DNA of 64,000 nt from Glebionis coronaria (Eukaryota; Streptophyta; Magnoliopsida; Asterales; Asteraceae): NCBI GenBank assembly GCA_025667525.1, contig JANFOE010000055.1, positions 1 through 64,000 on the forward strand. The letters are read 5' to 3'. The stretch's first letter is position 1, and each line of letters begins with the position of its first letter. Under the pieces are notes generated by a model, which worked only from the letters and a program-made list of their open reading frames with translations, searched no databases and was not told where the DNA came from. The position numbers and the translations under genes were made by a program. Positions 37,071 through 48,818 of this stretch are shown here, piece after piece.

Positions 37071-37993
37071 ATGCTGGCTAGTTTCTTACCCACAACTCAA
37101 CCTTCTTCTTCGAGTTCTCTACCTTCAAACACCGTCACCAATCCGCGAGCAAATGTGAGTGCTATTACTACCCGTAGTGGAGTTACCATAGTAGGACCAC
37201 CTATCCCACCCCCATCATCTACACCTCCTCCACCACCATTTATCCCTACTCCTCCTACACCTAGTATTAGTACACCATCACCGTCTCCGCCTCGTCATGA
37301 CGATGTATCTAGGAAGGACCCTTCAACATCTCAACCTTTACCTACACCTGCACCTTCACCACCCAAACCCAATATCCCTTATCCTTCACGGCTAGGCAAG
37401 ACCACAATGCTCACCAAGGATGACTCTCAAATGTCAAATTTTATGAAGATGATCTCTCAACTGAATTTCAACATTAGCCTTGTTGAAGCACTTGTCCACA
37501 TGCCGAAATTTGTGAAAGCATTCAAGGAATTGTTGAACAAGAAGGAGAAGTTGATTGAGCTCGCCAACACACGCTTAAATGAAAACTGCTCTGCAGTTAT
37601 TCTTAAAGAACTTCCGGAAAAGCTTGGAGATCCCGGTCGTTTTGTGTTGCCTTGCATTTTCAACAAAACCGAAGAATTTACTGCCCTAGCTGATCTCGGG
37701 GCCAATATTAATCTTATGCCTTTGAGTGTTTGGAAAACACTATCATTACCCACCTTACTCCAACAAAGATGACTCTTGAACTTGCAAATCGCACTCTCGC
37801 TTACCCCGTTGGTATAGCCGAAGACGTGTTCATTAAAGTTGGCACATTTACTTTCCCGGTCGACTTTGTCGTTGTTGATTATGAAATGGACCCTCGTATT
37901 CCTTTAATACTTGGTCGGACATTCTTGAGAACCGGACGAGCTCTAGTTGATGTGGCCGAAGGTGAGTTAATCTTACGGGTCGGGAATGATTAA
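37071..37993 (+). pseudogene. Element 2 protease with Pro-rich linker
   Basis: A Ser/Pro-rich linker (37090-37400) leads to a conserved block (LPEKLGDPGRFVLPC) and the retropepsin active site ADLGANINLMP (Asp codon 37692-37694). A frameshift at about 37735-37770 separates the second half, ending in IPLILGRTFLRTGRALVDV and ILRVGND. DLGA again replaces D(S/T)GA. Confidence 0.85.
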
Positions 37994-38134
37994 CAAGTGT
38001 TTAAAATGGGGAAGCTTACAAGCAAATCCTTTGGAAGAGAATCTGCGAATATGATTAATGTGCTTGATGATTTTGTCTTCTACAACAATCCTCTATTCTA
38101 GTCTTGCATTGATAATCCACTTTTTGACGATGAT

Positions 38135-38656
38135 GTGGATGATTCTCTCTCCAATTTGGACCCTTCTCCCATTTATGATTCTCCACCGATCATTGATTCT
38201 TATGATGATGATTCTAGCTCAGATACGGATGATTTTTATGATTGTACTTCCGAGTATCCCAACATGCCCACATATGATGATTTTGATGAGGCCGATACTC
38301 TTTCGAGTGATTCTTCTCATGATGAAGATCCTCCGCCATCACTCGATTCTACTTTGGATGATTACTCATTTGAGGAAGATTTCTCTGCTTTTCTTAATAC
38401 GTACTTCCCTCATGAGAGTGATGCACCTCCTTTAGATTTTGAAGATTATCGTCTCGATCCTACTTTGGATTTGAAGAAAATTCTTTCAAAGGAGAAGAAA
38501 CCGGTCGACACCAACATCCGCAGCACATATGATTTGACACCTCTTTGTCCACCTTCTGAGGACGAGGTTGTGCATTTTCTTCGCGGATCTTCTTCACATT
38601 CTGTTGAGCTTGAGTGCTATTTTCCCTTAGGAAAAGGTGTTCGACCCCGGTATTGA
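38135..38656 (+). pseudogene. Element 2 acidic ORF, N-terminal part
   Basis: 173 codons, extremely rich in Asp, Ser and Pro (for example DDDSSSDTDDFYD, SSDSSHDEDPPPSLDS), then a Leu/Lys stretch and EDEVVHFLRGSSSHS. It sits directly after protease like the acidic ORF of element 1. A one-base frameshift near 38640 takes the frame into the next ORF at FDPGIDI. Confidence 0.7.
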
Positions 38657-38888
38657 TATTCTACAGCCATCTCAGTATCCGTCTGATGAAATAAAAGGAA
38701 AAATCTTTGGAACTATTGAAGACATGCTTGCACCACGTCACCCTTGCTTCCACCATGCTCCATCGCTGCTTAAGGGAACCTTGCCCACTCTTCTTTGGCT
38801 TGCCTTGTTCGCCTTAAGCTTGTGCTATTTGATGGACGAAAACTATGTCTTTGATCCTGGTGGATATGTTTCATGCTTCTTCCTATGA
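38637..38888 (+). pseudogene. Element 2 acidic ORF, C-terminal hydrophobic part
   Basis: 83 codons. It starts MFDPGIDILQPSQ, has a hydrophobic helix of about 20 residues (LPTLLWLALFALSLCYL), then DENYVFDPGG and a short tail. The order hydrophobic segment, acidic turn, FDPG is the same as at the C-terminus of the element 1 ORF (ENEDAIFDPG). Function unknown. Confidence 0.65.
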
Positions 38889-40902
38889 TAATCAAGGTCG
38901 AGTCAGGCTCACGACTCGGTTAACAAAAATCAAGCGCTTCTTGGGAGGCAACCCATGTTTCTATCTTTTAGCTTTCTTTATCCTAAGTGTAGGGGAGACC
39001 CGTTGTGTTTGCTATTTCCTCTCTTCTACTAATCAGGGATTCGAGCACTCAATGATCCACTCTTGATGATTCTTGACGACCCGTGATTCCATGTTCCATT
39101 TTCCCAGTTCTATCCTAAACTCTTTTCGATTCACTATTTTATATTTTCTCAATATTAAAATAGGAATCTCTTTAGTTGTCTTTTCCTTAGCAAGATTTAA
39201 ACAAAGTGCACAATGTCCTAAGTGTAGGGGAGTTCACTCCCACATGCTTAAACATTGAGGACAATGTTTATGTTAAGTGTAGGGGGACTTCTATTAAAGT
39301 TAAGTGGCTTTTTCCTTGTATTTGTCCTCATTTTAACCGGAAAATCAATTTTTCGACATTTTTCAAAATTTTTGATCTATTTTGGCCCATTAGTTTTTCC
39401 TTTGTATAGTTATTTTCTTTCTTTGCTAGAATAAATTTTCAATAAAGTGGTTTTAATTTTCAAACGTTGTGAATCTTTTGACTCAACCCGAGTTTACTTA
39501 TCTAAGTTTACTCTAGCTAGTATCCTTAACGTGTTTAAGTCAAGTTTTGCTAGGCTTTTATATAGGGAGCTATAAAACGCGAAAGTCTTAACTCTCACGG
39601 GTTAAGAATAAGAACTTTTCGCAAGTTCCTATAATTTATCCTAGAGAGTCGTTTATCAAGGGAACTTTAAAATGCGATTTCTAAACTTGAAAAAGTCTAA
39701 GAGTTTGCAAGATCCTATAGGCGACTTGAAAACCCAAAGCTTTGATTTAATAGGCTAAGCATCCACGAGTCTCATTCCTTGAGATTTTAAATTGTGGAGA
39801 ACGAGAGATGATAGAGCCAATTATATGTTTGGTATTCTTTCATGAAATTATGTGAGTTAATTATAAGCCTATTCTCCCATCGCTTGCTAATAAATTTATC
39901 TGCAATAAATAAGGTTGTACGATTTGGAAAGTTACTTAGCTTCTACCCCAAGATCGTTTAAAAGTTGCTCGGTATGGATTAGAGTTCATAGCCAATGCAT
40001 AACTTATTGAAGCGGGATGCGAAGACTGGCGAGTCCAAAAAGGTCCTAACAAGGCATGAGGGCTATAGTTTGTTGCTAAAGATCCAAAGTGATGTGAAGA
40101 ATCATTTATCGAAAATCAATATGAAGGATCGAGACACACGACGAAAAGCAAAAACTCCCCAAAAGTCATGGAGAAGTGTATCCGAAAAGACCCTAACAAG
40201 CTATGAGGATGAATAGATCCAAGTCCAAAAAGGAGGCGGATCGTTGTATATCAAAGTCCAAAATAAAGATTGGAGAAAAATGAAGAAGTCGTGGTCCAAA
40301 TATGAAGAATCTCTCAAAACATCAGGTGGAGAAATTCCTATTATGAAGAGAAGGCCATTATTTCATGAACGTCTCTCAAGATTTGAAGTGTGAAGTCGCT
40401 GGCAAATATCGGTCCGAGAAAGGTCTCAAATCGCGAAGCGAGTTATGCCAAGATATGAACTTTATGAGGTCCCGAGAAGCAGTTTTAAAAGATTTTGTCC
40501 TTTAGCTAACTATTGATTAAATCGTTCACTTTATTTTTGGCCTAATAAACTATTGAAATAAGTCAACAATGCATCCTCGTGATCATTCAAGACAATAATA
40601 AAATATAAGAGATACACCTAGGAATAAGGGAGTCTAAGTGAATAATTGGCCCACATGAGTTCGTGTTAGTTTGCTAACTTATAATAACAATGATCTCGTT
40701 TTTAAGCTTGATTTGGAGAAAGTGAAAACTTGAGGATGATGATTATTCATAACATTTCCAAAACCCAAGGTATGTTTTCGATTTCTTTCCTTTGAATGTT
40801 TATAATTTTCTATCTCTTTAATAAAGGCCAACGTGGATTGATTATGATGAAAAATGTAAATGTGCTTTGTAACTAATGCATTGCATGAGGACATTGCAAT
40901 GG
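38889..40902 (+). other. Element 2 3' non-coding domain
   Basis: No credible protein (39995-40216 is an unremarkable frame). Palindrome AACATTGAGGACAATGTT is at 39251-39268. PPT-like TAAGTGTAGGGG(G)A words occur at 38989, 39219, 39274 and next to the LTR. 39760-39960 and 40545-40700 match the reverse complement of 8700-8900 and 8041-8190 in element 1. Confidence 0.7.
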
Positions 40903-40918
40903 TAAAGTGTAGGGGATT
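40903..40918 (+). other. Element 2 polypurine tract
   Basis: TAAAGTGTAGGGGATT abuts the right LTR. It is the last of several similar words in the 3' domain. Confidence 0.75.
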
Positions 40919-42869
40919 TGATAGGTGTGTAAACACCCATCCTTTTTACCACTTAATTACAATAATAACCGAACCAAAACGTGTATTTTATGTCATTTAT
41001 GTCGGAATTATGCGTGGTTTGTGTTTTTGTTATGATTTAGGACGAAAAGGTGAAAAGTGGAGAAAACACGGGCATTTACGGGATTTTATCAAAGAAAAAG
41101 ACGAAAGACGAAGTCGAGAAGTCAAGAGTGCAAAAAGAACGGAAGTCCAAGACAAATTCTGAAGATTTATCGAAGAAAAAGTCAAGAGACGGAAGTTTAC
41201 TAAAAGACGAAGAACTCAAGTCTTATTTATTGAAGAATTAAAAGACGAGTCCAAAGAAATCCCGAGCCAAAAGTCATTAAAGTCCAAGATTTAAGAAGAT
41301 TAAAAGGCTTAAGGACTAATGGTGCAATTAACAAAAGATTAAGAAGAGAAGGACCTAATGATGCAATTAAGAAGAAATGAAGGAGGGGAGGAAGCTTCCT
41401 AAGCACTCCTTAATCCTCCCCTATAAATAGATTAGGAAGTTAATCATTTCATTTTGTTGGCTAATAGTGACAATTAGTTCTTCCATTTTACTTATCTTGT
41501 CATTTACTTTTCATGTCCATTTACCTTTATTATCTTGCACCTTAATTTAATTTCAAGTAAGTGTTCTTTTAATTCTTGTTAACCATTTATCTTTATTGTT
41601 TGATCTCTCATTCTACCTTTCTTTAATCTTTAATCTTTATTTTTATTGTTCATGTTCATGTTTATGTTTTTGAGTTTTTGTTAAATTTATTAAGTGGGTT
41701 TAGATTATTGTGGTTAGTTTTGTTAGTTTGATTGTTTTTGATTGATTGTTTATGATTAGTAGATGTTTTGTGATTAGTTTGATTTAATCTTTTGGTTGAT
41801 ATTGCTTAAGTTTGATTAGATTCGTGTGTATATCTTGTTCCCTGTTCTTCGCATCTGGTTGTTATTGTATTCCCAGGTTCTGATCTTCCCAGATATTCCG
41901 AACGAAGGATTTCAAAGGGTGTTCATTCAGAATATTGGATATTCCGGATCAGTTGAGTTTATTCGGAATAATATTTATCCCGCATCAAGGTGCTTTATTC
42001 GGAATATTAAAACATTCCGAATCAAGGTGCTTATTCGGAATAATATTCCGGATCAACCAAAAGATCCAGATCAACCTTTTATTCCGGATCAGCAGGATAT
42101 TCCGGATCAACCTAACATTCCGAATCAAAAAAATATTCCGGATCAAGCAAGTTCATCCGGAATAATTTATTATTCCGGATCAAGGAGTTTATTCGGAATA
42201 TTTTGACATTCCGAATCAAGGGTTCTATTCGGAATTTTATTCCGGATCAAGAATTATTCCGGATCAAGGGCAATATTCCGCATCAAGGTTTTATTCTGAA
42301 TAGATAAGTTATTCCGGATAGGTGACATATTCAATTTATTCCGGATCAAAGACTTTGGTTGATATTCCGAGTAAAGAAAAACATTCCGAACGAAGGTGAC
42401 ATTCCGGATGAGTGTTTATTCCGCATGAGGGTATTATTCCGGATGAGCTAATTTTCAGGTTCTTTTAATTTCTGTCTTTAAGTTTCTGTTTTTAATTTTC
42501 AAGCTTTATTTTCCCCGTCTTTTTACTTAGTCGCACTTTAAGATTATTTGCCTTAGATTTATTTTAGCCTTGCCTTAGTTTAAGTTTTAGTTGCGTTTTA
42601 AGTTTGTCTTAGTTAGTTTTAAGTTTGCGTTATTTACGTTTAGTGCCCTTTAATTTTAGTCACGCTTTTAAATACTTGCCCCTTATTTTAAACTAGACTT
42701 AGATTTACTTTTAAGTCATTTACATTAATTGTTTTGCACTTTAAATTACTACAACCAAAAATATTTGTTCCACCAAAGAACGACTGAGTCACACATAGAA
42801 CCTCGATCAATTCGTTAAGATACCGAGAACAAGAACTTTAATTTTTATACGGGCAAAAGCCTTGTATCA
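40919..42869 (+). repeat. Element 2 right (3') LTR
   Basis: 1951 bp, with the same ends and order as the left LTR. It has a small deletion near 42330 and one near 41550 and keeps the TATA box (41422-41429) and the ATTCCGG array (41891-42450). The duplication tgatg follows at 42870-42874. Confidence 0.92.
41891..42450 (+). repeat. ATTCCGGATCA array in element 2 LTR (right)
   Basis: Copy of the array at 34495-35060, with point differences and one 10-20 base loss near 42333. Confidence 0.85.
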
Positions 42870-42874
42870 TGATG

Positions 42875-44385
42875 TTACTAAGGCTATTCAAGAGTTTTTT
42901 GTTAATGGGAAGCTTCTTCGTGAGGTAAACCATACTATTATTGCTCTTATTCCGAAAGTAGTATCCCCGACTCATATTACTGATTATAGGCCCATTTCTT
43001 GTTGTAATGTGTTATTTTAGTACATTACCAAGATTCTGGCTAACCGTATTAAAGGAAGCTTGAATGGGTTGATTAGTTTAAACCAATCAGCGTTTGTTCC
43101 AGGATGGCGTATATCGGATAATATTTTGCTTACTCAAGAGCTTATGCATAACTATGACTTGGATCGTGGTGAGACTAGGTGTGCTTTTAAGATTGATATT
43201 CAAAAGGCTTATGACACAGTTGATTGGAATTTTCTTCGGGGTCTTTTGCATTCGTTTGGGTTTCATGATCGTATGGTTAGTCGGATTATGGAATGCGTTT
43301 CTACTACTTTGTTTTCGGTTAGTGTTAATGGTATTTTTCATGGCTATTTTAAGGGTAAGAAGGGGTTGCGCCAAGTTGACCCTTTGTCTCCTTATTTATT
43401 CACGTTAGTTATGGAGGTGGTTACTTTAATGCTAAAACGGAGGGTCCGATCTTCTGAGATGTTTACTTATCATCGTCATTGTTCGGATATGGAGATTATT
43501 AATCTTTGTTTTGTTGATGATTTGTTTTTATTTGCTCATGCTGATGCTAACTCTGCTAGAGTTCTTATGGATACTTTGGAGGAGTTTAAATTTGCTTCCG
43601 GGTTAGTTCCGAGTCTTCCAAAGAGCACTGCCTACTTTTGTAATGTTCTCACTCATGTTAAAATTGCTATTCTTCAAACTCTACCATTTGAAGAAGGTAG
43701 GTTCCATGTCAAATATCTTGGTGTGCCTTTGGTATCATCTCGGTTACTTTACAGGGACTGTCAGGAATTGATTGAGAAAGTTTGTAATCGTGTTAGAGAT
43801 TGGAAGAACAAATCTCTCTCGGCAGCGGGTCGTCTTCAACTTGTTCAATCCGTTATTGGGTCTATGCATGTGTATTGGGCTTTCGTATTTATTCTGCCTA
43901 CTAGATTGTTAATGGATCTTGAGCAAATGATGCGGGGTTTCTTATGGTGTCAAGGTGATATGAAACATGGTAAATCTAAAGTAGCTTGGGAAGTTGTGTG
44001 CCTTCCTAAAAGTGAGGGTGGGCTTGGGATTCGCCGTCTTGATCTTTTCAATAAAGCTCTTATGGTTACGCATATTTGGAATCTTGTCCGTAAAGAATCT
44101 TTGTGGGTTCAGTGGATCCATTCATACAAGCTTAGAGGTTGTAATTTTTGGGATATTCCGATTCGAGGTAGCTTGACATGGATTTGGCGGAAGATGTTGT
44201 TATTTCGACCCATTATCCGCAAGTTCATATGGTCTAGCATTGGTGATGGTAGCTCTACGTTGCTGTGGTATGATACGTGGTGCATGGCTGGGCCTTTGGC
44301 AAATTTTGTGTCTACTCGTGATATCTATAGAGCGGGTTTTAATACAGCCTCTAGGGTTTGTGAGGCTGTTGCTAGTTTGTCTTGA
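42875..44385 (+). pseudogene. LINE C reverse transcriptase (after element 2)
   Basis: Resumes at TKAIQEFFVNGKLLREVNHTI. RT blocks follow: DYRPISCCNV, a TAG at 43018 (Lys in relatives), NQSAFVPGWRISDNI, FKIDIQKAYDTVDW, LRQVDPLSPYLFT, and catalytic FVDD (usually FADD) near 43510. Then come KYLGVPLVSSRLLYRDC and the connection region WIWRKML. The long open frame is 43060-44385, closed by TGA. Confidence 0.88.
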
Positions 44386-45093
44386 AATTGGCCTGCTGAT
44401 TGGAACATTAAGTACCCGTTATTTACAGCTATTCCTCCTCCTGTTCTAGATCTGGATTCTCATGACCGTTTGGAATGGAGATTAGATGATGGTACTGTGT
44501 TGCCATTTTCTGTGGCTACGATTTGGAATTGTATTCGCCCTAGGAATGATCCTGTTGACTGGTATCGGGTGGTATGGTTTAAAGGATGTATCCCTCGGCA
44601 TTCTTTTCATTTATGGTTGGTGGTGAAACGTAGGTTGCGGACGCAAGACTTGATGCATTCTGATAATTCATTGGTGTGCCCGCTGTGTTCTTCTCAACCG
44701 GACTCTCATGCCCATTTGTTCTTTGAATGTGTTTTTCCTAATCAGGTTTGGGACGTGGTCAAGGTTCTCGCGGATTTGCAAAATATAGGTTCGAACTTTG
44801 AATCTATTATGGTTTAGATTTTTCCTAGTGCTAGTAGGCATCAAGCTGGGAGTGTTATTGCCAAGTTAGTGATTGCTGCTAGTACGTATTACATTTGGCA
44901 AGAGAGAAACTGGCGTTTGTTTCGGAATGCTAGACGTTCTCCTGTTCAATTGGTAGAGATTAATAAATCTTCGGTTAGGCTTAAGTTGCTAACTTGTAGA
45001 TTTAATAAATCGCATGTTGGAAGGAGTTTATTCGTCTATGGGAGCTTCCGGTTTCTATTGAAGTTTAAGGTCTTGGTTGTTTCGCATGTGTAG
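44386..45093 (+). pseudogene. LINE C zf-RVT and C-terminus
   Basis: GCIPRHSFHLWLV, RTQDLM and CPLCSSQPDSHAHLFFECVFPNQVWD form the zf-RVT domain. A TAG at 44815 cuts it, and YYIWQERNWRLFRN then ends ORF2 at about 45093. Confidence 0.85.
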
Positions 45094-45262
45094 CTGTTTT
45101 TTTTGTTTGTCACCACGTGGGTTTGTCTCGTTTGATGTTGAATGTCCAAGTTTTCCTTGAGGTTAATGTGGTACTTCTGCCACATTCCATTGGATTGTAA
45201 TGTTTTTTGGTGTAATATATTTTACCGGGGCTGTTAAACCCTTTTACCCAAAAAAATAATAA
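45094..45262 (+). other. LINE C 3' UTR and tail
   Basis: Contains the stem-loop AATGTGG/CCACATT (45165-45186), then TTTTTTGGTGTAATATATTTTACCGGGG split by a short spacer from CCCTTTTACCC and an A-rich (TAA)n tail. Confidence 0.75.
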
Positions 45263-45494
45263 TAATAATACCTTGTATCAATGTAAAATTAACATTTATA
45301 ATTATATAAATGAAAACATGACTTGTAACTTACAAGTACAAATAATTCAAATTATAACATACATATATCCCATATATATGTAAATACTCTCTTTCCGGTC
45401 CCATCGGTAACTCGGAGATTTCTCCTGCGACAATTATAGTTAAAAGATTTCAAAACTTTTATTTTGGAAAATCTTTTTGTTCCCTATAACTTAA
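45263..45494 (-). other. Element H leader next to PBS
   Basis: AT-rich sequence with no gene, between the LINE C tail and the PBS. Confidence 0.45.
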
Positions 45495-45506
45495 GCTCTG
45501 ATACAA
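45495..45506 (-). other. Element H primer binding site (tRNA-iMet type)
   Basis: The minus strand reads TTGTATCAGAGC three bases after the LTR end, one mismatch from the usual TGGTATCAGAGC. Confidence 0.7.
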
Positions 45507-45509
45507 ATC

Positions 45510-46640
45510 TGTAACACCCCCAATACCGGGTCATATGCGGAAGCTCATATGGGGTGCTACTTCATAATACAACAGCTCAAGTAATAGAAAACGACTCGAA
45601 AAGAATCGTTTTAAAAGTAAACATTTGATTCAAATAAAACTTGACAAAATCGTTTACAGCATGGGTCCCAAACATTTGATTAACAAAAGTACACAACACT
45701 TTTCATAATAAAGTTACTGAACGATTTTCCCAAAATGGTGAGCTTTAAACATCTTTATATAAATTCACAAGCACCAAAATCCCTCCTTTGCCATTACCTT
45801 CAAGGACCTGAGATAAAACATGCTAAACTTGTCAACAAAAGTTGAGTGAATCTATAGAGTTTATAAATAAAAATACCGAACACTAATATGTTTTAAAGCC
45901 ATCAACCATAACGATGTTGATCAAGCAAAGTTATAAATATTTATTATAAGCCTCATGATATTAAAACGTTACCACAATATTTGCCAACCATACACCTCGC
46001 TAAGTGTATAGGAAAACTCTCAAACACGAATCCACTTTGAGAAACGTTGTGCTCAAACGATAGCTAATCGTTGCCGGACGGGAGGGGTAACTCCCAATAG
46101 TACTATTCCATGTGTAAGTGTCTAACATAATTCGGTAGCTAACAATTCATGATATACTTGGGACTTTCTACTCAGCGAAATAACAAACTAATAATAATAA
46201 TAACCATGGCACTAAACATTTCCTTGTGTTCTATTTTAAAACAAACATGGGTTTACCACAACTTATAGTTGTACCCTTTAGTACTTAATAAAACAATTCT
46301 AATAAATAGGGTTCCCACAACTTCTGGTTGCACCCATTAATGGATTTGCCGCAACCTATCGTTATACCCTTTAGTTTTAATAAAACAATTTGCATGTTAT
46401 CCCCCTCGCAAGTTCAAGAAAAATTAAAGAATTTAAAAGCGAGGCAATAGACTAAATTTAGTTGAAGAGTAGTAGCAAGACGATCGTCGACGATGGATGA
46501 TGCCCCGATAAACACGAAACCGTAACCTACCAAATAAGGTGCGTTCATTAATAAATAGACTCAAGTATAAACCATACTTAATAACACAAAACTCAAAATT
46601 ATAAAACCATGACAAAAATGAAAGAATAACAATGCAAGTA
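45510..46640 (-). repeat. Element H 5' LTR fragment, split by element G
   Basis: The plus strand begins TGTAACACCCCC and runs to the start of element G. Its second half aligns with element G LTR at 51125-51320 (CCCCCTCGC, AGCGAGGC, ATAGACT, ACGATCGATGATGCCC, CACGAAA). The rest should lie beyond the right end of element G, outside this window. Confidence 0.7.
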
Positions 46641-46709
46641 TATAACACCCCCAAATTACATTGCGCAGCGGAAATACACAATTGGGTGTTATTCACAAAC
46701 TTCATTTTT

Positions 46710-47999
46710 TTTGGGTAAAAGGGTATCTACCCCCGTAAATGGTATTAATCACAATAAAAATTAAGTACAATGGAATGTGTTTGTGTACCACATTAACCTC
46801 AAGCAAAACTTGAACTACAAGCGTGTTGGACATGCCCTACAACGCAGAACTAAACAAAACACAACAAATCAATCTAGACATAAAGCCTAAACGATGCATT
46901 CATCTTCCATCTTGCCAACAAGTCATTAACAGCCGTTGTATTCTAGAATTTGAACGTTAAGAGTTTCAAACGAACCGTAACCATTATGATGTCAACAATT
47001 TCTGTCCTGGAGCGCTTGACCTTTCTGAAAAGACGAGCATTCCGTTCATTCCACACATAGTATGCAGTAGCAGCAAAAATAAGTCTTCCAAAAACACTTA
47101 ACGCCGTACGTTGCCTTGCAATAGGCTAAATGTACTGAATAACATCATCTAACCTTGGTCCAATATTTTCCATACCTGCTAATGAACGAACACCAAACCA
47201 AATCTGCACGGCAAAGGAGCACTCAAAGAAAAGGTGTTCATGAGAATCCATTTGTGTTTCACATAACGGGCACATAAGTTGGGTGCTATCTGTATTAACC
47301 AAGTCCCAATGCCTCATGCGGTCTTGAGTCTTTAGACTACGCCTCATAACGAGCCACAGATGAAAGGCGTGCCGAGGTATACAGTGGGGAAACCAAACAA
47401 TTCTATACCAAGGTACTATTGCGCCTCGATCACGTAAAACTTCCCATGTTTGAGAAACAGAAAATCTAAGGAGATTACCTTAAGAATCTCTCGATAACAT
47501 AACATCCGGCTGATCAGTAAGGGCTAGAACCGGAACCTGTTGTAGAATAGGAGCTTTCGCGAGCCAAGATTGAGGCCACACCCCTGTATCATGGATGATA
47601 TGATCGGCCACGCTTTCTGATAATCCACAGCCCTCCCTAGTAATGTCACGTGGAGTTAGAATGCTACTAAGAGGACCTTGAATACACCTGTCATGCCACA
47701 TATAAGTACATTGGCCATTACCAATATTCTTCCAAACACATGGACGGATCTTCCCCTGTAGTTGTAAAATCTTGCGCCACCCCCCAGCTCAAATCAGACC
47801 TGATAGGCACATCCCGAAAAGAACGCCCATGGAGCTTGTACATGCGAATCCATTTCACCCATAACGACTCTTTATTACTTACAAGGTTCCAAATGTGAGT
47901 AGTCATTAAGGCTTCATTAAAAATAGCAAGATTCCTTAGACCAAGACCCCCTTCTTTTTTCGGGAGACAGATGTGATTCCAAGCAACTTTAGCCTTTCT
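46710..47999 (-). mobile_element. LINE D: 5'-truncated LINE in element G LTR
   Basis: Target-site duplication CTTCATTTTT at 46700-46709 and 48000-48009; the uninterrupted site is present once in the right LTR near 58240. The 3' end (46710 onward) is the family type with ACGGGGGTAGATACCC. Coding remnants from the RT connection to zf-RVT lie on the minus strand. Confidence 0.88.
47000..47999 (-). pseudogene. LINE D ORF2 C-terminal remnant
   Basis: Order on the minus strand: KAKVAWNHICLPKKEGGLGLRN and MYKLHGRSFRDVP (47718-48000), then WHDRCIQGPLSSILTPRDITREG (47480-47701), then SLKTQDRMRHWD and CPLCETQMDSHEHLFFECSFAVQIW (47126-47347). Two frame changes separate the blocks. The zinc-binding residues are intact. 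Confidence 0.83.
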
Positions 48000-48009
48000 C
48001 TTCATTTTT

Positions 48010-48803
48010 CAATACTCTTTATACGACATTACAACAGTATATTTAGGAATAAATAAGGAAATAATTTAAATCAGTGTCTAAAATCTTCAATCCCAAGTAA
48101 ATTAGCTTAAAAATATATCAGAGTAGCGTTCAGGTTCCCCTAGGATCTTAACAAATCGACAAACCTTTTACCAAAATACTGGACCATATACTATAAAATT
48201 TATGACAAATGGGAAAGAAATACGTTTTAGACCAAATTACTACAAAAGCGATCCCACAATCCTTCTCCAGCAAGCTCTACAATCCAACAACTTCAATACT
48301 TGTAATACATGCTTAAAATCATCAACACAAAGGTTGAGCAAGTCTATAGGTTTAACAAAACATATTTGAACACATCATTAAAAATCATTCATAATTGTTT
48401 AATAGCATTGTGGCCATACAATCTATTAATCAGGCGTTCCATCTTATAACAATAGCTAATGAATTGTATTAAGCTCATGACACCGACCCCTTAACTTAGT
48501 CACCCACGCCAAATTCCAACATGACTATAAAAATTCCAGTGCCCCTACTAGGGTATGAATTGCAAGTATACCACATTCTCATTCTCGTAAAATTATCCTT
48601 CCCAGAGGTTACTCAGCGTAAAGACCTGGTCTAAGATAGGGTCGTCAGCCCAATAGTACTATCATTAGAATAAGCGGCTATTCCCAACTCAAAACTTCAA
48701 GTCAGAAGATAGTTAACGGCTCATGAATTTAGGGACTTTCACAATTTAGGTACTTATACAATTCAAATCAACAAAGGCAACAAAGGCAACATTCGGGTCC
48801 AAC
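48010..48803 (-). other. Element G LTR body, no gene
   Basis: Plain LTR sequence matching 58255-58447 and 62064-62630. No ORF of note. Confidence 0.7.
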
Positions 48804-48818
48804 AATTACTCATGACAT

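Larger units (their letters stand above)
33516..42869 (+). mobile_element. Element 2: non-autonomous gag-pro LTR retrotransposon inside LINE C
   Basis: LTRs 33516-35481 and 40919-42869 start TGATAGGTGTG and end TTGTATCA. The duplication tgatg flanks the element (33511-33515, 42870-42874). PBS (35484-35498) and PPT (40903-40918) set the plus orientation. 9.35 kb long, encoding gag, protease and an acidic ORF, with no RT, RNase H or integrase. LTRs differ by a few percent by eye. Same plan as element 1 with unrelated LTRs. Confidence 0.92.
29930..45262 (+). mobile_element. LINE C: near full-length L1-type element, interrupted by element 2
   Basis: A 5' UTR (29930-30502), ORF1 (30503-32086), and ORF2 (32079-33515 continued at 42875-45093) are followed by the family 3' UTR ending TTTTACCCAAAAAAA(TAA)n near 45262. 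Without element 2 it is about 6 kb, normal for a plant L1. The exact 5' end is not fixed; an imperfect duplication (ACCTTCAATC left, ACCTTGTATC right) is only suggestive. Coding regions have several stops. Confidence 0.8.

Noticed and set aside
41826..42206. IPDQ-repeat protein in the element 2 LTR
   Set aside because: The left LTR frame is interrupted by a stop near 34697 and the peptide simply follows the ATTCCGGATCA words; a coding role is not supported.
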